Below, in pieces: positions 51,058 to 59,857 of a stretch of DNA of 64,000 nucleotides. Both the position numbers and the translations under genes were made by a program. This stretch comes from an uncultured Eubacteriales bacterium (lineage in GTDB: Bacteria > Bacillota > Clostridia > Lachnospirales > Lachnospiraceae), in assembly GCA_900314885.1 (NCBI GenBank), contig OMWY01000012.1:59638-123637 (forward strand), read 5' to 3'. Within the stretch, counting starts at the first letter, position 1. Every line of letters starts with the position of its first letter. Below the pieces are notes generated by a model. That model was not told the origin of the DNA and made no database searches. It saw only the letters and a program-made list of their open reading frames with translations.

Positions 51058-52311
51058 ATGGACACAGTAGTACTTGGTGCAGGAATTTCTGGTTTGGCGT
51101 ATGCTGCAAATGCTGTAAATGAGAACGTCAAGGTGTATGAGAAGGAAAATGTTGCTGGTGGGTTATGTAAAACATATTCAAAAGACGGCTACACGTTTGA
51201 TGCTGCGATACATTTCTCATTCACAGCAAATGAGGAGGCTCGCAGTTTTTTTGATCAAACACCATATGACGCCAAATACCCAGATGCCTATAATTATTAT
51301 CATGGGTCATATGTACGGCATCCAGTTATTTACAATTTGAATGGATTAAGCTCGGACTTGAAATGCCATGGTATTGAAAGCTTTGTGAACCGTAGAAAGG
51401 ATTTGCAGGTCAATAATTATGCTGATTGGCTTGCAGGATCGTACGGACAATTTTTTAAAGAGAAATTTTATGATGTCTATACGAAAAAATACTGGACTCT
51501 GCCTTCCAGAGATTTATCAACAACCTGGATTGGCGTGAGGCTTCAAGAACCAAATCTTCATAAGATCCTATACGGAGCCTTTTCCGAAGACACTGGTAAT
51601 AATTATTATGCTAAGGAAATGAGATACCCGTTACAAGGCGGGTATCAGACCTTTTTGAAGCCGCTTGTCGATAAGGCAGATATAGTAACTGAAAAAGATG
51701 TACAAACGATAGACATTCAGAATAGAACGGTTTTATTCAAAGACGGTTCCAAAGTTAACTATGACAAGTTAGTTAGTTCGATTCCGCTTCCGGTATTGAT
51801 CAATGCATTGCCAGACGTGCCCGAGCAGATAAGAGCGGCTGCGGAACGCTTGATGTGGTCAAGAGTTAGTATAGTAACAATAGGTTTTAACCGTCCGGAT
51901 GTTGCAAAGTATCTTTGGCTGTATATTTATGATGAAGACATTATGTCTGCCAGGGTATATAGTCCGAGTATGCAATCCAAGAACAATGCACCTGAAGGTT
52001 GCAGCTCATTACAGTTTGAAATCTATCATAACAACAGAGAAACAATTGATGAAAAGGCTGTAATAAAAAATACCTTGGATGCAGTAGTGAAGATGGGAGT
52101 TGCACAGCCGGAAAATATATGTTTTACAGATTACCGACTTCTTCCATATGGCAATGTAATTTTCTATAACGGCATGGAAGATGATAGAAAGATTGTTAAG
52201 GACTACATTGAATCCCAAGGAATTACGTTGATTGGACGTTTTGGAGAATGGGAATATTTATGGTCTGATCAAAGCTACTTATCAGGAAAACATGCAGCAC
52301 AAAGAAATTAA
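51058..52311 (+). CDS. FAD-dependent amine oxidase/mutase-like protein
   Basis: A 417-residue flavoprotein: MDTVVLGAGISGLAYAANAV binds FAD, then EKENVAGGLCKTY, YTFDAAIHFSF, and YPLQGGYQTFLKPL; the C-terminus has GRFGEWEYLWSDQSYLSG. It belongs to the protoporphyrinogen oxidase/UDP-galactopyranose mutase superfamily found in polysaccharide loci, but differs from the Glf at 25657. Substrate unknown. ATG 51058 with GAGGAG 7 nt upstream. Confidence 0.75.
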   Translation: MDTVVLGAGISGLAYAANAVNENVKVYEKENVAGGLCKTYSKDGYTFDAAIHFSFTANEEARSFFDQTPYDAKYPDAYNYYHGSYVRHPVIYNLNGLSSDLKCHGIESFVNRRKDLQVNNYADWLAGSYGQFFKEKFYDVYTKKYWTLPSRDLSTTWIGVRLQEPNLHKILYGAFSEDTGNNYYAKEMRYPLQGGYQTFLKPLVDKADIVTEKDVQTIDIQNRTVLFKDGSKVNYDKLVSSIPLPVLINALPDVPEQIRAAAERLMWSRVSIVTIGFNRPDVAKYLWLYIYDEDIMSARVYSPSMQSKNNAPEGCSSLQFEIYHNNRETIDEKAVIKNTLDAVVKMGVAQPENICFTDYRLLPYGNVIFYNGMEDDRKIVKDYIESQGITLIGRFGEWEYLWSDQSYLSGKHAAQRN

Positions 52312-52325
52312 GGAAAGTAGATTTT

Positions 52326-52865
52326 ATGAAAGCGCAACAGAACGCTACTGGATCAAGTAAAAAAGGATTAGACAAGTTCATACAGAGCCTGGTTAAGGTG
52401 TTTCTGAAAATCACACATATGAATCTTTCAGAAGAGAAGCAGTTAGCCCTAGAACAGTTCATTAAATTCTGCCTTGTTGGTCTAAGTAATACTATAATCG
52501 GCTACATCATTAATGTCGCGAGCCTATTTATCCTTCAGTCACTTCATCTGTTTCCTAAAACCGACTATTTTATAGCTAATGTGGTGACTTGGATTCTCAG
52601 TGTTTTGTGGAGTTTTTATTGGAATAATAGGTTTGTCTTCAATGAAGAGAAGAGATCGGGTAAAACTATCTTTCTTGCACTCATGAAGTGCTATGCAAGC
52701 TACGCAATAACAGGTTTGGGTGTGGTGAATATCCTGTCCTGGCTCTGGGTAGATCAGTTAGGAATATCCAAATATATAGCTCCGATTATCAACCTTATAG
52801 TCACGATACCTATCAATTTCCTCCTGAACAAGTTTTGGGCGTTTCGTGGAAAGAAAAAAGCATGA
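52326..52865 (+). CDS. GtrA family protein (second copy)
   Basis: A 179-residue GtrA with a charged N-terminal extension of about 45 residues, then FIKFCLVGLSNTIIGYIINV, the motif WNNRFVFNEE, and four helices ending NFLLNKFWAFRGKKK. It could serve the second GtrB (44367) and the nearby GT-C enzymes. It overlaps the next, unrelated gene as ATGA. Confidence 0.83.
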   Translation: MKAQQNATGSSKKGLDKFIQSLVKVFLKITHMNLSEEKQLALEQFIKFCLVGLSNTIIGYIINVASLFILQSLHLFPKTDYFIANVVTWILSVLWSFYWNNRFVFNEEKRSGKTIFLALMKCYASYAITGLGVVNILSWLWVDQLGISKYIAPIINLIVTIPINFLLNKFWAFRGKKKA

Positions 52866-53377
52866 TTAAGAGGGCAGCGGAAGATTTTATTAATAAATTC
52901 GTGAAATGGGGCATCACACAACTCATGAACATCGAAGCGTACATAGAAGAACGAGTTAGACCAGAAATAAAGTGGTACAGCCAAAAGTCGCAACAGGCTC
53001 AGAAGAGATACAAGGTTTCACAAATCATTGAGATTTGTATCGCAGCCGCTATACCGCTCTGTTCTTCCTACGCACACCAGTGCTGGCAGATCGCCTTATT
53101 GGTGGGAATACTTGGTTGTGGCGTGACTGTGATTGAAGGTATTGAGAGACTGTTTAAGTGGCATGAAACATGGATAGAGTACAGAACTACATGTGAACTG
53201 CTGAAATATCACTTAAATTTGTATCAAACTCATTCAGGCATTTATTGTGAGAATCCTGATGAATTTAATAGCATTTTCATTACAAACATCGAAACGATTA
53301 TCTCTTCGGAAAACAATAAATGGAAAATCCTCAATGAAGGTAAGAAGAAGGAGGATAAAAAAGATGCCCGCTCTTAG
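52862..53377 (+). CDS. SLATT/DUF4231-like membrane protein
   Basis: A 171-residue protein: about 50 soluble residues (IKWYSQKSQQAQKRYKVSQI), two adjacent helices (IIEICIAAAIPLCSSY and IALLVGILGCGVTVIEGIE), then a long helix LFKWHETWIEYRTTCELLKY. That order is the SLATT layout: two membrane spans and a C-terminal helical region. SLATT proteins are predicted pore-forming effectors in nucleotide-signalling conflict systems. ATG 52862 sits in an ATGA overlap with gtrA. It overlaps the TIR-like gene by 14 nt. Confidence 0.7.
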   Translation: MIKRAAEDFINKFVKWGITQLMNIEAYIEERVRPEIKWYSQKSQQAQKRYKVSQIIEICIAAAIPLCSSYAHQCWQIALLVGILGCGVTVIEGIERLFKWHETWIEYRTTCELLKYHLNLYQTHSGIYCENPDEFNSIFITNIETIISSENNKWKILNEGKKKEDKKDARS

Positions 53378-53777
53378 AGATTATCATATACTGATTAGCC
53401 ATGCCTGGAAATACAATGATCAATATGAAACAGTTAAGGGGTGGCTTGAAAATGCGCCAGATTTTAGATGTACAGACTATTCTGTGCCAATAACGAATCC
53501 GCTCGATGTAACATCAAAAAGAGAACTGGCAGAGAAATTAGACAATCGGATTATGCTCTGTAGCTGCGTTATTATTCTGTCCGGCATGTATGAAGCCTAC
53601 AGTGAATGGATGAATTTTGAAATGGAGACGGCGAAGAAGTATGATAAGCCTATTATAGGTGTGAAGCCGTGGGGACAAGAACGCATTCCATTGGATGTTC
53701 AAGCAAATGCAGATGTTATGGTCGGTTGGAATTCTGCGAGTGTAGTTCAAGCTGTAAGAGACTATGCTCTAAGATAG
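53364..53777 (+). CDS. TIR-like (MTH538/ThsB-type) protein
   Basis: A 137-residue TIR-like domain: YHILISHAWKYNDQYETVKG at the first strand and helix, YSVPITNPLDVTSKRELAEK, then CSCVIILSGMYEAYSEWMNFEM and KPIIGVKPWGQERIP. It matches the DUF1863/MTH538 family that includes ThsB of Thoeris. ThsB proteins sense phage and make a cyclic-ADPR-like signal. AAGAAGGAGGA lies about 9 nt before the ATG. Coupled to the SLATT gene upstream. Confidence 0.82.
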   Translation: MPALRDYHILISHAWKYNDQYETVKGWLENAPDFRCTDYSVPITNPLDVTSKRELAEKLDNRIMLCSCVIILSGMYEAYSEWMNFEMETAKKYDKPIIGVKPWGQERIPLDVQANADVMVGWNSASVVQAVRDYALR

Positions 53778-53785
53778 GGGTATGA

Positions 53786-54748
53786 ATGGATTCGAAGTAT
53801 GTGACCTCTCTCACGAATATAATAAAGAAATCTGATATGTCGGATTTGAACCTGCGGCCAGTAGAAGTTGATCTTGCAGCATTTCTTCCAGACGGAACAC
53901 GTCAGACCTCTATGACATTTTTCACATCCTTTGCTAACAGTAAAGCAGCTTTATCCGATGCGTGGATAGCAGGGAACATATTGCTCTTCACTGCCTATGA
54001 TGGATATCTGGAGCAAAAGTATGGTTTGCTGGAAGGAGATAGCTTTCATAATCATTATGAAGGTCTTCCGGAAAGTACCACAACACAGATTATCGAGAAG
54101 AACTGCTATCGGTTGATGAAGATCATCAGAAATGCCATACAGCATAATCTGAGCTCCGTGATGTATAGCGGTGCGTATGATATCAGCTATAATTTCAGAG
54201 GGACGGACTTCAAGCTGCAGATTAGCTCAAGTGGCATGGACCATCTATATTCTGCTTTGATCTGCATCATGGATGGCAGAATCTACGGAAGTACTAATAA
54301 ATTAAACACAGAAGGGCACTTCGAAGGGTTGCTGCTATATCATTACCGGGAAGTTGATAAGTGGCTGAATCTGATCAACGATGAGATGGGTTCAGATCTT
54401 ATTCCTTTACCTGAGCTATTACCGCCTGTGCTGAAACTGGCGAGAAGATATTATGTGGACAAGCCTGTAATTGTCAATGAGTCCGACAAGTGCGTCACTT
54501 TCAAGAAGTGGGATGCCGGATCTGATGAGTACTCCTCAGATTATCGTTATGGTGATTATGTTTTGCCTGAAGAGATTGGCTCTGTTGGGATGACCAAAGA
54601 ACTCGATGAGGCTGATAAGAAGTTTGTTGATAAGCTCATTGCAGAGGGTAAATATAGCGATGAGAAGATCACGCAAGATTCTGAGCGCATGCGGTCGACA
54701 ATATCATTTTGTAAAAAAGACCTGGAGAGATGGAAGATAAGGAAATAA
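53786..54748 (+). CDS. Uncharacterised protein with a HEPN-like RxxxxH motif
   Basis: A 320-residue soluble protein, not assigned to a named family. Its middle is helical, and LMKIIRNAIQHNLS (near residue 112) contains R-x4-H, the active-site pattern of HEPN ribonucleases. The C-terminal third is charged and helical (KELDEADKKFVDKLIAEGKY). It starts 9 nt after the TIR-like gene and overlaps the Nudix gene by 19 nt, so it is part of the same unit. RNase activity is inference. Confidence 0.5.
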   Translation: MDSKYVTSLTNIIKKSDMSDLNLRPVEVDLAAFLPDGTRQTSMTFFTSFANSKAALSDAWIAGNILLFTAYDGYLEQKYGLLEGDSFHNHYEGLPESTTTQIIEKNCYRLMKIIRNAIQHNLSSVMYSGAYDISYNFRGTDFKLQISSSGMDHLYSALICIMDGRIYGSTNKLNTEGHFEGLLLYHYREVDKWLNLINDEMGSDLIPLPELLPPVLKLARRYYVDKPVIVNESDKCVTFKKWDAGSDEYSSDYRYGDYVLPEEIGSVGMTKELDEADKKFVDKLIAEGKYSDEKITQDSERMRSTISFCKKDLERWKIRK

Positions 54749-55308
54749 TAGAAGCTATCGAAAACTTCAAACAAGTGCTGGATGAGAAGGGCATCGACCC
54801 TTCGACAGCTCTTGGTACCGATCTATTCAACTTCGTCTCAACCCTCACTCCAATCGTTAACGTAGATCTCTTCATCCATGACTCAGATGGTCGAGTCTTA
54901 CTCTCTTACCGAGATAATGATCCTACCACAGGGTCTGGATGGCATATACCAGGTGGCTGTGTAAGATTCAGGGAGACGCTCGATTCCAGGATTCACAAGA
55001 CCGCCTTCAAGGAACTCGGAACCGATATTATCTATAATCCGAGACCGGTATTAGCCAAGGAAAGCTTTGGAGAGGATGGATTGGCGGATCAGAATGATCA
55101 CGTGAGAGGGCATTTCATTTCTCTGCTCTATGATTGTACTCTAAGCCCAGATGCTAAGATAATAAATTGTGATGGTGAGAAGATTGCCGGCCATCTCGGA
55201 TGGTTCACCGATGTTCCGGAGGGATTTATTGAGGTGCAGCAGTTTTATAAGCCGTACCTTGAAGCTTGGTTCTCGAATCCGTGGATAAAAGGACGTCTCA
55301 TGAAATAA
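54730..55308 (+). CDS. Nudix hydrolase, GDP-mannose mannosyl hydrolase-like
   Basis: A 192-residue protein with a variant Nudix box: GGCVRFRETLDSRIHKTAFKELG keeps G-x5-E and the final E-L-G but lacks the canonical REUxEE, as do GDP-mannose mannosyl hydrolases (Gmm). VDLFIHDSDGRVLLSYR precedes it and HIPGG is present. It could trim a nucleotide sugar. Given its neighbours it might instead act on a signalling nucleotide, but nothing in the sequence supports that directly. Confidence 0.65.
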   Translation: MEDKEIIEAIENFKQVLDEKGIDPSTALGTDLFNFVSTLTPIVNVDLFIHDSDGRVLLSYRDNDPTTGSGWHIPGGCVRFRETLDSRIHKTAFKELGTDIIYNPRPVLAKESFGEDGLADQNDHVRGHFISLLYDCTLSPDAKIINCDGEKIAGHLGWFTDVPEGFIEVQQFYKPYLEAWFSNPWIKGRLMK

Positions 55309-55312
55309 GCCT

Positions 55313-56074
55313 ATGACATATTTATCAGCAAAATGTCGTGAATATAACATTGACGAAGGAATCTTCCTGGTGGGAGAAGGTAAGTACCCGATAGAATCGT
55401 ACTTGTCAACGAATCCGAGCTTTGACATCAAAACCAGAAAAGATTTCAAAGATCAGATATATGCCATAAAGAGATATGGAAGTTCAGGTGGCTTCGTTTA
55501 CCTGGTATGGGATTTGCGTCAACGCGGAACTACGACAGCTCTTACAATAACATCGCATCAACTGAAAGATGCGCTCAGTTCTCAGGAAGAGCTTTACACT
55601 ATCCATAAAGGTAGCAGAGACGGGAAGAATGTTGAAGTGCTGTTCTTCAAAGAAGAATACCTGGACAAATTCCTGAACACCGTGCTCCTTGATGGAGAGA
55701 AAAGCACAGCCGAGGATGGTCTGGAAACTGTCTATCGCGAAGGAAACAGAGTTATTCATATAGGCACTCGATATGAGCGTGATAAGAAATTACGCGAAGC
55801 TGTAATCAAGGATTTCAAGAAGAAACATCATGGAAAGCTGTTCTGCTCAATCTGTGGATTTGATTTTGAAAAGGTCTATGGAGAGCTTGGGAAGGACTTC
55901 ATTGAAGTTCACCACACGGTACCGCTGAGCGATGTGAAAAACGAGCATGATGTAAAGGTAGAGGACATGATTTGTGTATGTCCGAACTGCCACAAGATGA
56001 TTCATCACCGAAAACCGGTACTAACACCGGATGAGTTGAAAAATGCCATTGCCAAAGATAAAGAACTGTACTGA
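55313..56074 (+). CDS. HNH endonuclease
   Basis: A 253-residue protein with a C-terminal HNH nuclease. FCSICGFDFEKVYG gives the first zinc pair, FIEVHHTVPLSD the catalytic His pair, and DMICVCPNCHKMIHHRKP the second zinc pair and the final His. The N-terminal 140 residues (FVYLVWDLRQRGTTTALTIT etc.) are an unnamed recognition part. HNH proteins of this form are typical defence nucleases. It closes the insert; an intrinsic terminator follows directly. Confidence 0.78.
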   Translation: MTYLSAKCREYNIDEGIFLVGEGKYPIESYLSTNPSFDIKTRKDFKDQIYAIKRYGSSGGFVYLVWDLRQRGTTTALTITSHQLKDALSSQEELYTIHKGSRDGKNVEVLFFKEEYLDKFLNTVLLDGEKSTAEDGLETVYREGNRVIHIGTRYERDKKLREAVIKDFKKKHHGKLFCSICGFDFEKVYGELGKDFIEVHHTVPLSDVKNEHDVKVEDMICVCPNCHKMIHHRKPVLTPDELKNAIAKDKELY

Positions 56075-56097
56075 GAGACCCTAACTGGTCTCTTTTC
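56074..56097 (+). terminator. Rho-independent terminator
   Basis: AGAGACC / GGTCTCT is a perfect 7-bp stem (56074-56080, 56087-56093) with loop CTAACT, followed by TTTTCTT. It separates the HNH gene from rfbG. Confidence 0.75.
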
Positions 56098-56148
56098 TTA
56101 TGCCCGTATTTTTATATTAAGAAGAAACTCGTGATAAGGAGTAGAAGT

Positions 56149-57258
56149 ATGCAGAGTGAATTATTGAGCTTTTATAAAGGAAAGAAAGTCCTCCTCACTG
56201 GTCATACAGGTTTCAAGGGAACTTGGCTTACACGGATTCTGTTAGATGCAGGGGCTGAAGTAGTAGGGTATAGTCTCAATCCGCCGACCGATCCTAATCT
56301 TTTTTCTTTAGCTCAGTTCTCCGCTTTCCCTACCTTCCATCACATCATCGGTGATGTGAGAGACCTGGAGAAAATGAAGGAGGTGTTCATCACCTACCAA
56401 CCAGAAATAGTTCTCCATCTTGCAGCTCAACCCATAGTCCGTACCTCTTACCAGGACCCAGTCGGCACCTACTCTACAAACGTCATTGGAACGGTGAATG
56501 TCCTGGAGTGTGTGCGGCAGACTGCCTCTGTTAAGTCATTCCTCAATGTGACCACGGACAAAGTCTACAAAAACAATGAGTGGTGCTGGGGCTACAGAGA
56601 GAATGAGCCGCTTGACGGATTCGATCCGTACTCTAATTCGAAGTCCTGTTCAGAGCTCGTAACACATTCATACCGTTCTTCTTTCTTTAGTGATTGCGAT
56701 GGCGAGGATGGTAGGAGATATGTAGCAATCTCCACAGCCAGAGCCGGTAATGTCATAGGTGGTGGCGACTTTGCGAAGGACAGAATAATACCTGACTGCG
56801 TGAGAGCTATGGAAAGAGGAGAGGTTATTGGTGTGCGGAATTCGTACAGCACTCGCCCTTATCAGCATGTGCTCGAACCGCTCTCTGTATACCTGACAAT
56901 CGCAAAGGCTCAGTACGAAGATAGAAAGTACAGCGGTTACTATAACGTTGGTCCTGATGATTGTGACTGTGTGACCACAGGTGAGTTGGTAGATCTGTTC
57001 TGCAGGAAGTGGAATGAAGGAGCAGAGGCGGAAGAGAAGAAAGCCGCATGGGAAAACAATGCAGAAGCGAACGCTCCTCATGAAGCAAACTTCCTAAAGC
57101 TCGACACATCGTTAATAAAGACAACTTTCGGATGGCAGCCTCGCTGGCACATTGATGAGTGCATGGAGAAGACTGTGCGGTTCAGCAAAGTTTGGCTGAG
57201 TGGCGGAGATGTAGCAGCTGAGATGGATAAGGAGATTGAGGAGTTTTTTGGCTGTTGA
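56149..57258 (+). CDS. rfbG: CDP-glucose 4,6-dehydratase
   Basis: The second enzyme of CDP-3,6-dideoxyhexose synthesis. 369 residues with KKVLLTGHTGFKGTWLTRIL (NAD site), HLAAQPIVRTSYQDPVGTYS, and YSNSKSCSELVTHSYR carrying the YxxxK pair, all RfbG hallmarks. It is separated from rfbF and rfbH by more than 7 kb and lies behind a terminator, an unusual split caused by the genes in between. ATG 56149 with AAGGAG 7 nt upstream. Confidence 0.92.
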   Translation: MQSELLSFYKGKKVLLTGHTGFKGTWLTRILLDAGAEVVGYSLNPPTDPNLFSLAQFSAFPTFHHIIGDVRDLEKMKEVFITYQPEIVLHLAAQPIVRTSYQDPVGTYSTNVIGTVNVLECVRQTASVKSFLNVTTDKVYKNNEWCWGYRENEPLDGFDPYSNSKSCSELVTHSYRSSFFSDCDGEDGRRYVAISTARAGNVIGGGDFAKDRIIPDCVRAMERGEVIGVRNSYSTRPYQHVLEPLSVYLTIAKAQYEDRKYSGYYNVGPDDCDCVTTGELVDLFCRKWNEGAEAEEKKAAWENNAEANAPHEANFLKLDTSLIKTTFGWQPRWHIDECMEKTVRFSKVWLSGGDVAAEMDKEIEEFFGC

Positions 57259-57376
57259 TGTGATTGTTGGTGTTTTTGGGTGTATTTTTGCTCGGTTGAT
57301 TTCACATATTTCCCTTGTGCCCCAATAACCGAAGTAGTATAATCCCTTCATTAGAAAAAACACTTAACTATCGTGT

Positions 57377-57560
57377 ACGAGCGTGTTAAGTAAAATAAGC
57401 TCCTTGTAAGCGGAGTAAGAGTTTTACTGGGTCCCACATTCCGATTACTACTTCAACCGCTCCATTCCTTCTCAACCACAACAGCAACAGAAGAACCAGA
57501 AGAGAAGGAAAAAAGTATAGACGAGCGTGGTAAGTAAAATAAGCTCCTGGTATGCGGAGT
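57377..57560. repeat. Two 40-bp direct repeats
   Basis: ACGAGCGTG(T/G)TAAGTAAAAT followed by AAGCTCCT...GCGGAGT occurs at 57377-57416 and 57521-57560 with three differences and the same orientation. ACTTAAC (57362-57368) and GTTAAGT (57385-57391) also form an inverted pair. They lie beside decayed Mu/Tni-type transposase genes and may be transposase-binding end repeats. No gene is supported between 57259 and 57875. Confidence 0.6.
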
Positions 57561-57875
57561 TACTGTTTTCCCGCTATCCGTCCATCCGTCCATCAGGTAC
57601 ATCACCGTCAGTAAGAGAGCTATGTCACCCCGCTCTTTATTTGCAAAAAGTCAGCGCATTCTATTCGAACCACCATATATGGTACCGATACAAAAGTATA
57701 TCAAAGCAATACGACTATATGTTGCGCTTGAATTGACTTCCTTTTGCATCGGTATTATTACTTTTTAAGGTGCGGTGATGTGTTAATTTATGATTTTATT
57801 GTATAGCACATTTGTAGGCGAGGAACTTTTTATGCAGATGAGACGCCTGTATTGTGACGAACAGCAGGAAAGAAA

Positions 57876-58555
57876 TTATCTCTGCATACTCATTGACTGA
57901 GATATGATATCGCCGGTGATGATAATAGGTTCCTTGTGTGTGAATACTTTCAGTGCCTGCTCCCTGTCATCTCCCCTTACAAGCGCGAGATAGAATTTTT
58001 TGGTTTCGGGAATTTGCGTGAGGAGTGCCCTGAATATTATATCAACGGTAACACCGAGGCCGCCGCGCTTTATCTGCTTGATACGTGATAGAAGAAGACT
58101 TTTGGCATCGCTGTCGATAAACATGGGAGTTTGATACCTTGTCACCACTTTTCTGAATCATTGCTTCAAGGTCATAGGGAGCCGCAAGAATAAAACATGT
58201 AAACTTTCTTGATAAATCCCAGATAACCCTTACAACGTCAAGTTTATCAAGGTTCGTTACACCACCGCGTGCGGTTTTAGGACAGAGATTGTCGATTTCA
58301 TCAATCAGAAAGACAACAGGGTGTCCTCCGTTATTAATATGGGTGGCTATTTCCATCTGGAGAGACGAACTGTCACCGTAAGGATAATATCCCATAGCAG
58401 AAGACATCAGGAGAAGAAGATCTTTATCACTGCTGTGCTTGGGAACACAAATATAGTAACATTCATAAGGGCATTTCTTCTGATAATTTAGCAACATGCG
58501 GGTTTTTCCGCATCCATGATCTCCTATGATACGGAGGAACAGATGCTTCCTCCTT
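57876..58555 (-). pseudogene. Degenerate TniB/MuB-like transposition ATPase
   Basis: Minus-strand remnant. IIGDHGCGKTRMLLNY is the Walker A region and PVVFLIDEIDNLCPK the Walker B. The frame then shifts near 58138 (EAMIQKSGDK in one frame, TRYQTPMFIDSDAKSLLLSR in the next) and ends at 57876. Only about 15 codons precede the P-loop, fewer than in TniB-type proteins, so the N-terminus is also lost. It lies directly behind the transposase remnant, the usual order for Mu/Tni elements. Confidence 0.6.
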
Positions 58556-58556
58556 T

Positions 58557-58976
58557 TCAGGTGTCAGTTGTATTCGATTCCGCATTTGCATTCAGACGCT
58601 TACCGCGTTCTCTGTAATAATCACGATATGCGGTTGACTTTGGACCGTTTAGAATCTGCTCTATATTGCTTTTTGTCTGCTCAGCAACCTTGACAAGGGT
58701 ATTTGCTGTCTCTGACAGGAGAGTGGATTCATTCTTATCCCGTTCCTCATCAATCGTTTCACAGTACATGGTTGGTTCCGGATCAGTTTGCTGTGTTGGC
58801 TTTTGTACTTCATTTGAAGAAGCACTTGCATCAGGCAGGTCATCTTCAGGCTCATAATCGATATAACGTTTGGCACTGACTTTTGCCTGTTTCAGTGTTT
58901 GCTTTACAGCAGTGACTCGCTTGCTGATACGACGTTTCTGGGCTTTTTGGTCATGAAGACAGATAGTGTGTTCCAA
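58557..58976 (-). pseudogene. C-terminal part of a Mu/Tni-like transposase
   Basis: A minus-strand frame of 139 codons starts without its own signals: HDQKAQKRRISKRVTAVKQT then acidic KRYIDYEPEDDLPDASAS and a charged tail. This resembles the extreme C-terminus of Mu/Tni-type transposases that contact the ATPase. The DDE catalytic core is missing. Confidence 0.45.
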
Positions 58977-59217
58977 TCAGGAACTTGTCTCCGGCGAACC
59001 TATGTTTAAGATAATCCTCCCGGTAATATACCGGGAGAGCAGAGACCGGGATAAGGACGGTGTGAGAAAGAGATGCGTAGCTGATTCCCTTAATATTGTC
59101 CTTGCTCAAAGGCGGTACAGAAGGGATGAGTCCTTCCAGGACCCATTGAAACCATTTCCGAACTGGGAACTCCGTAATCAGAAATGCTTCATTGACTGTG
59201 AGATAGTAATCATACAT
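58951..59217 (-). pseudogene. N-terminal part of a Mu/Tni-like transposase
   Basis: ATG at 59215-59217 (minus strand) with AGGAGG upstream opens MYDYYLTVNEAFLITEFPVR and continues to GTHYLSS-stop at 58951. It meets the C-terminal remnant near 58970 in another frame. The catalytic middle has been deleted, leaving both ends of the gene. Confidence 0.45.
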
Positions 59218-59290
59218 GCAGTACCTCCTGTATATTAATTGCGAGGGGAACTGTATTTGTTGTGGTAAATTCATGATAACAGACAAACAA

Positions 59291-59337
59291 CTATTTTGTC
59301 AACATGTATTTACAAAATAGATATATTATGCTATCAT
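59291..59337 (+). promoter_or_regulatory. Promoter overlapped by a palindromic operator
   Basis: CTATTTTGT (59291-59299) and ACAAAATAG (59312-59320) are perfect 9-bp inverted arms with a 12-nt spacer. The right arm covers the -35 TTTACA (59309-59314) of a promoter whose -10 is TATCAT (59332-59337), 17 nt away. It drives the DUF4869 operon. The two HTH genes downstream are candidate repressors. Confidence 0.6.
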
Positions 59338-59383
59338 GTTATTCAGTAGAATTGACGGTCTCTGATTCGGAGGATATTTATAC

Positions 59384-59857
59384 ATGTTGAAGATATACTT
59401 TGGTTACGATGAAAACGCCGTCCTGAGCGTGGACACGTATTTTAATAACACTTACGAAGACGAGTGGTTTGATGATGCGTTTGTTAAGAAAATCGTAAAA
59501 GTAGTTGATGATTCAGAAGTACGCGATCGACAGCTTATTGTTTCACCGGTTTTAGGACAGATTCCGCCGGAAAGACTTTCAGGAGGGGCAAAAGCACTCA
59601 TCCTTCTCTATGAAACGAATAATTTCTATACTGATTTAATCGTCTGCGGCAGTAATTGTGAAGATCTGCTGCTTGATATTGGAGAGAAAAAGGATATCAG
59701 ATGCTCGTTGAGCGGCTACGATCTGTCTCTTGAAAGCCTGGGAACGGGAGACCATCTTACGCCAGTCGAGTGTGAAAATGATGGCACATTGCTTCATACT
59801 CATAAGGAGTTTGTCATGAAGATGTTATCGATCATGGGAGGCACTGATGAAGGGTAA
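59384..59857 (+). CDS. DUF4869 protein
   Basis: A 157-residue acidic soluble protein: LKIYFGYDENAVLSVDTYFN at the start, LSGGAKALILLYETNNFYTD in the middle, DHLTPVECENDGTLLHTHKE near the end. I recognise it as DUF4869, of unknown function. It overlaps the ATPase gene by 11 nt and is under the palindromic operator, so it acts with that ATPase. Confidence 0.7.
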   Translation: MLKIYFGYDENAVLSVDTYFNNTYEDEWFDDAFVKKIVKVVDDSEVRDRQLIVSPVLGQIPPERLSGGAKALILLYETNNFYTDLIVCGSNCEDLLLDIGEKKDIRCSLSGYDLSLESLGTGDHLTPVECENDGTLLHTHKEFVMKMLSIMGGTDEG

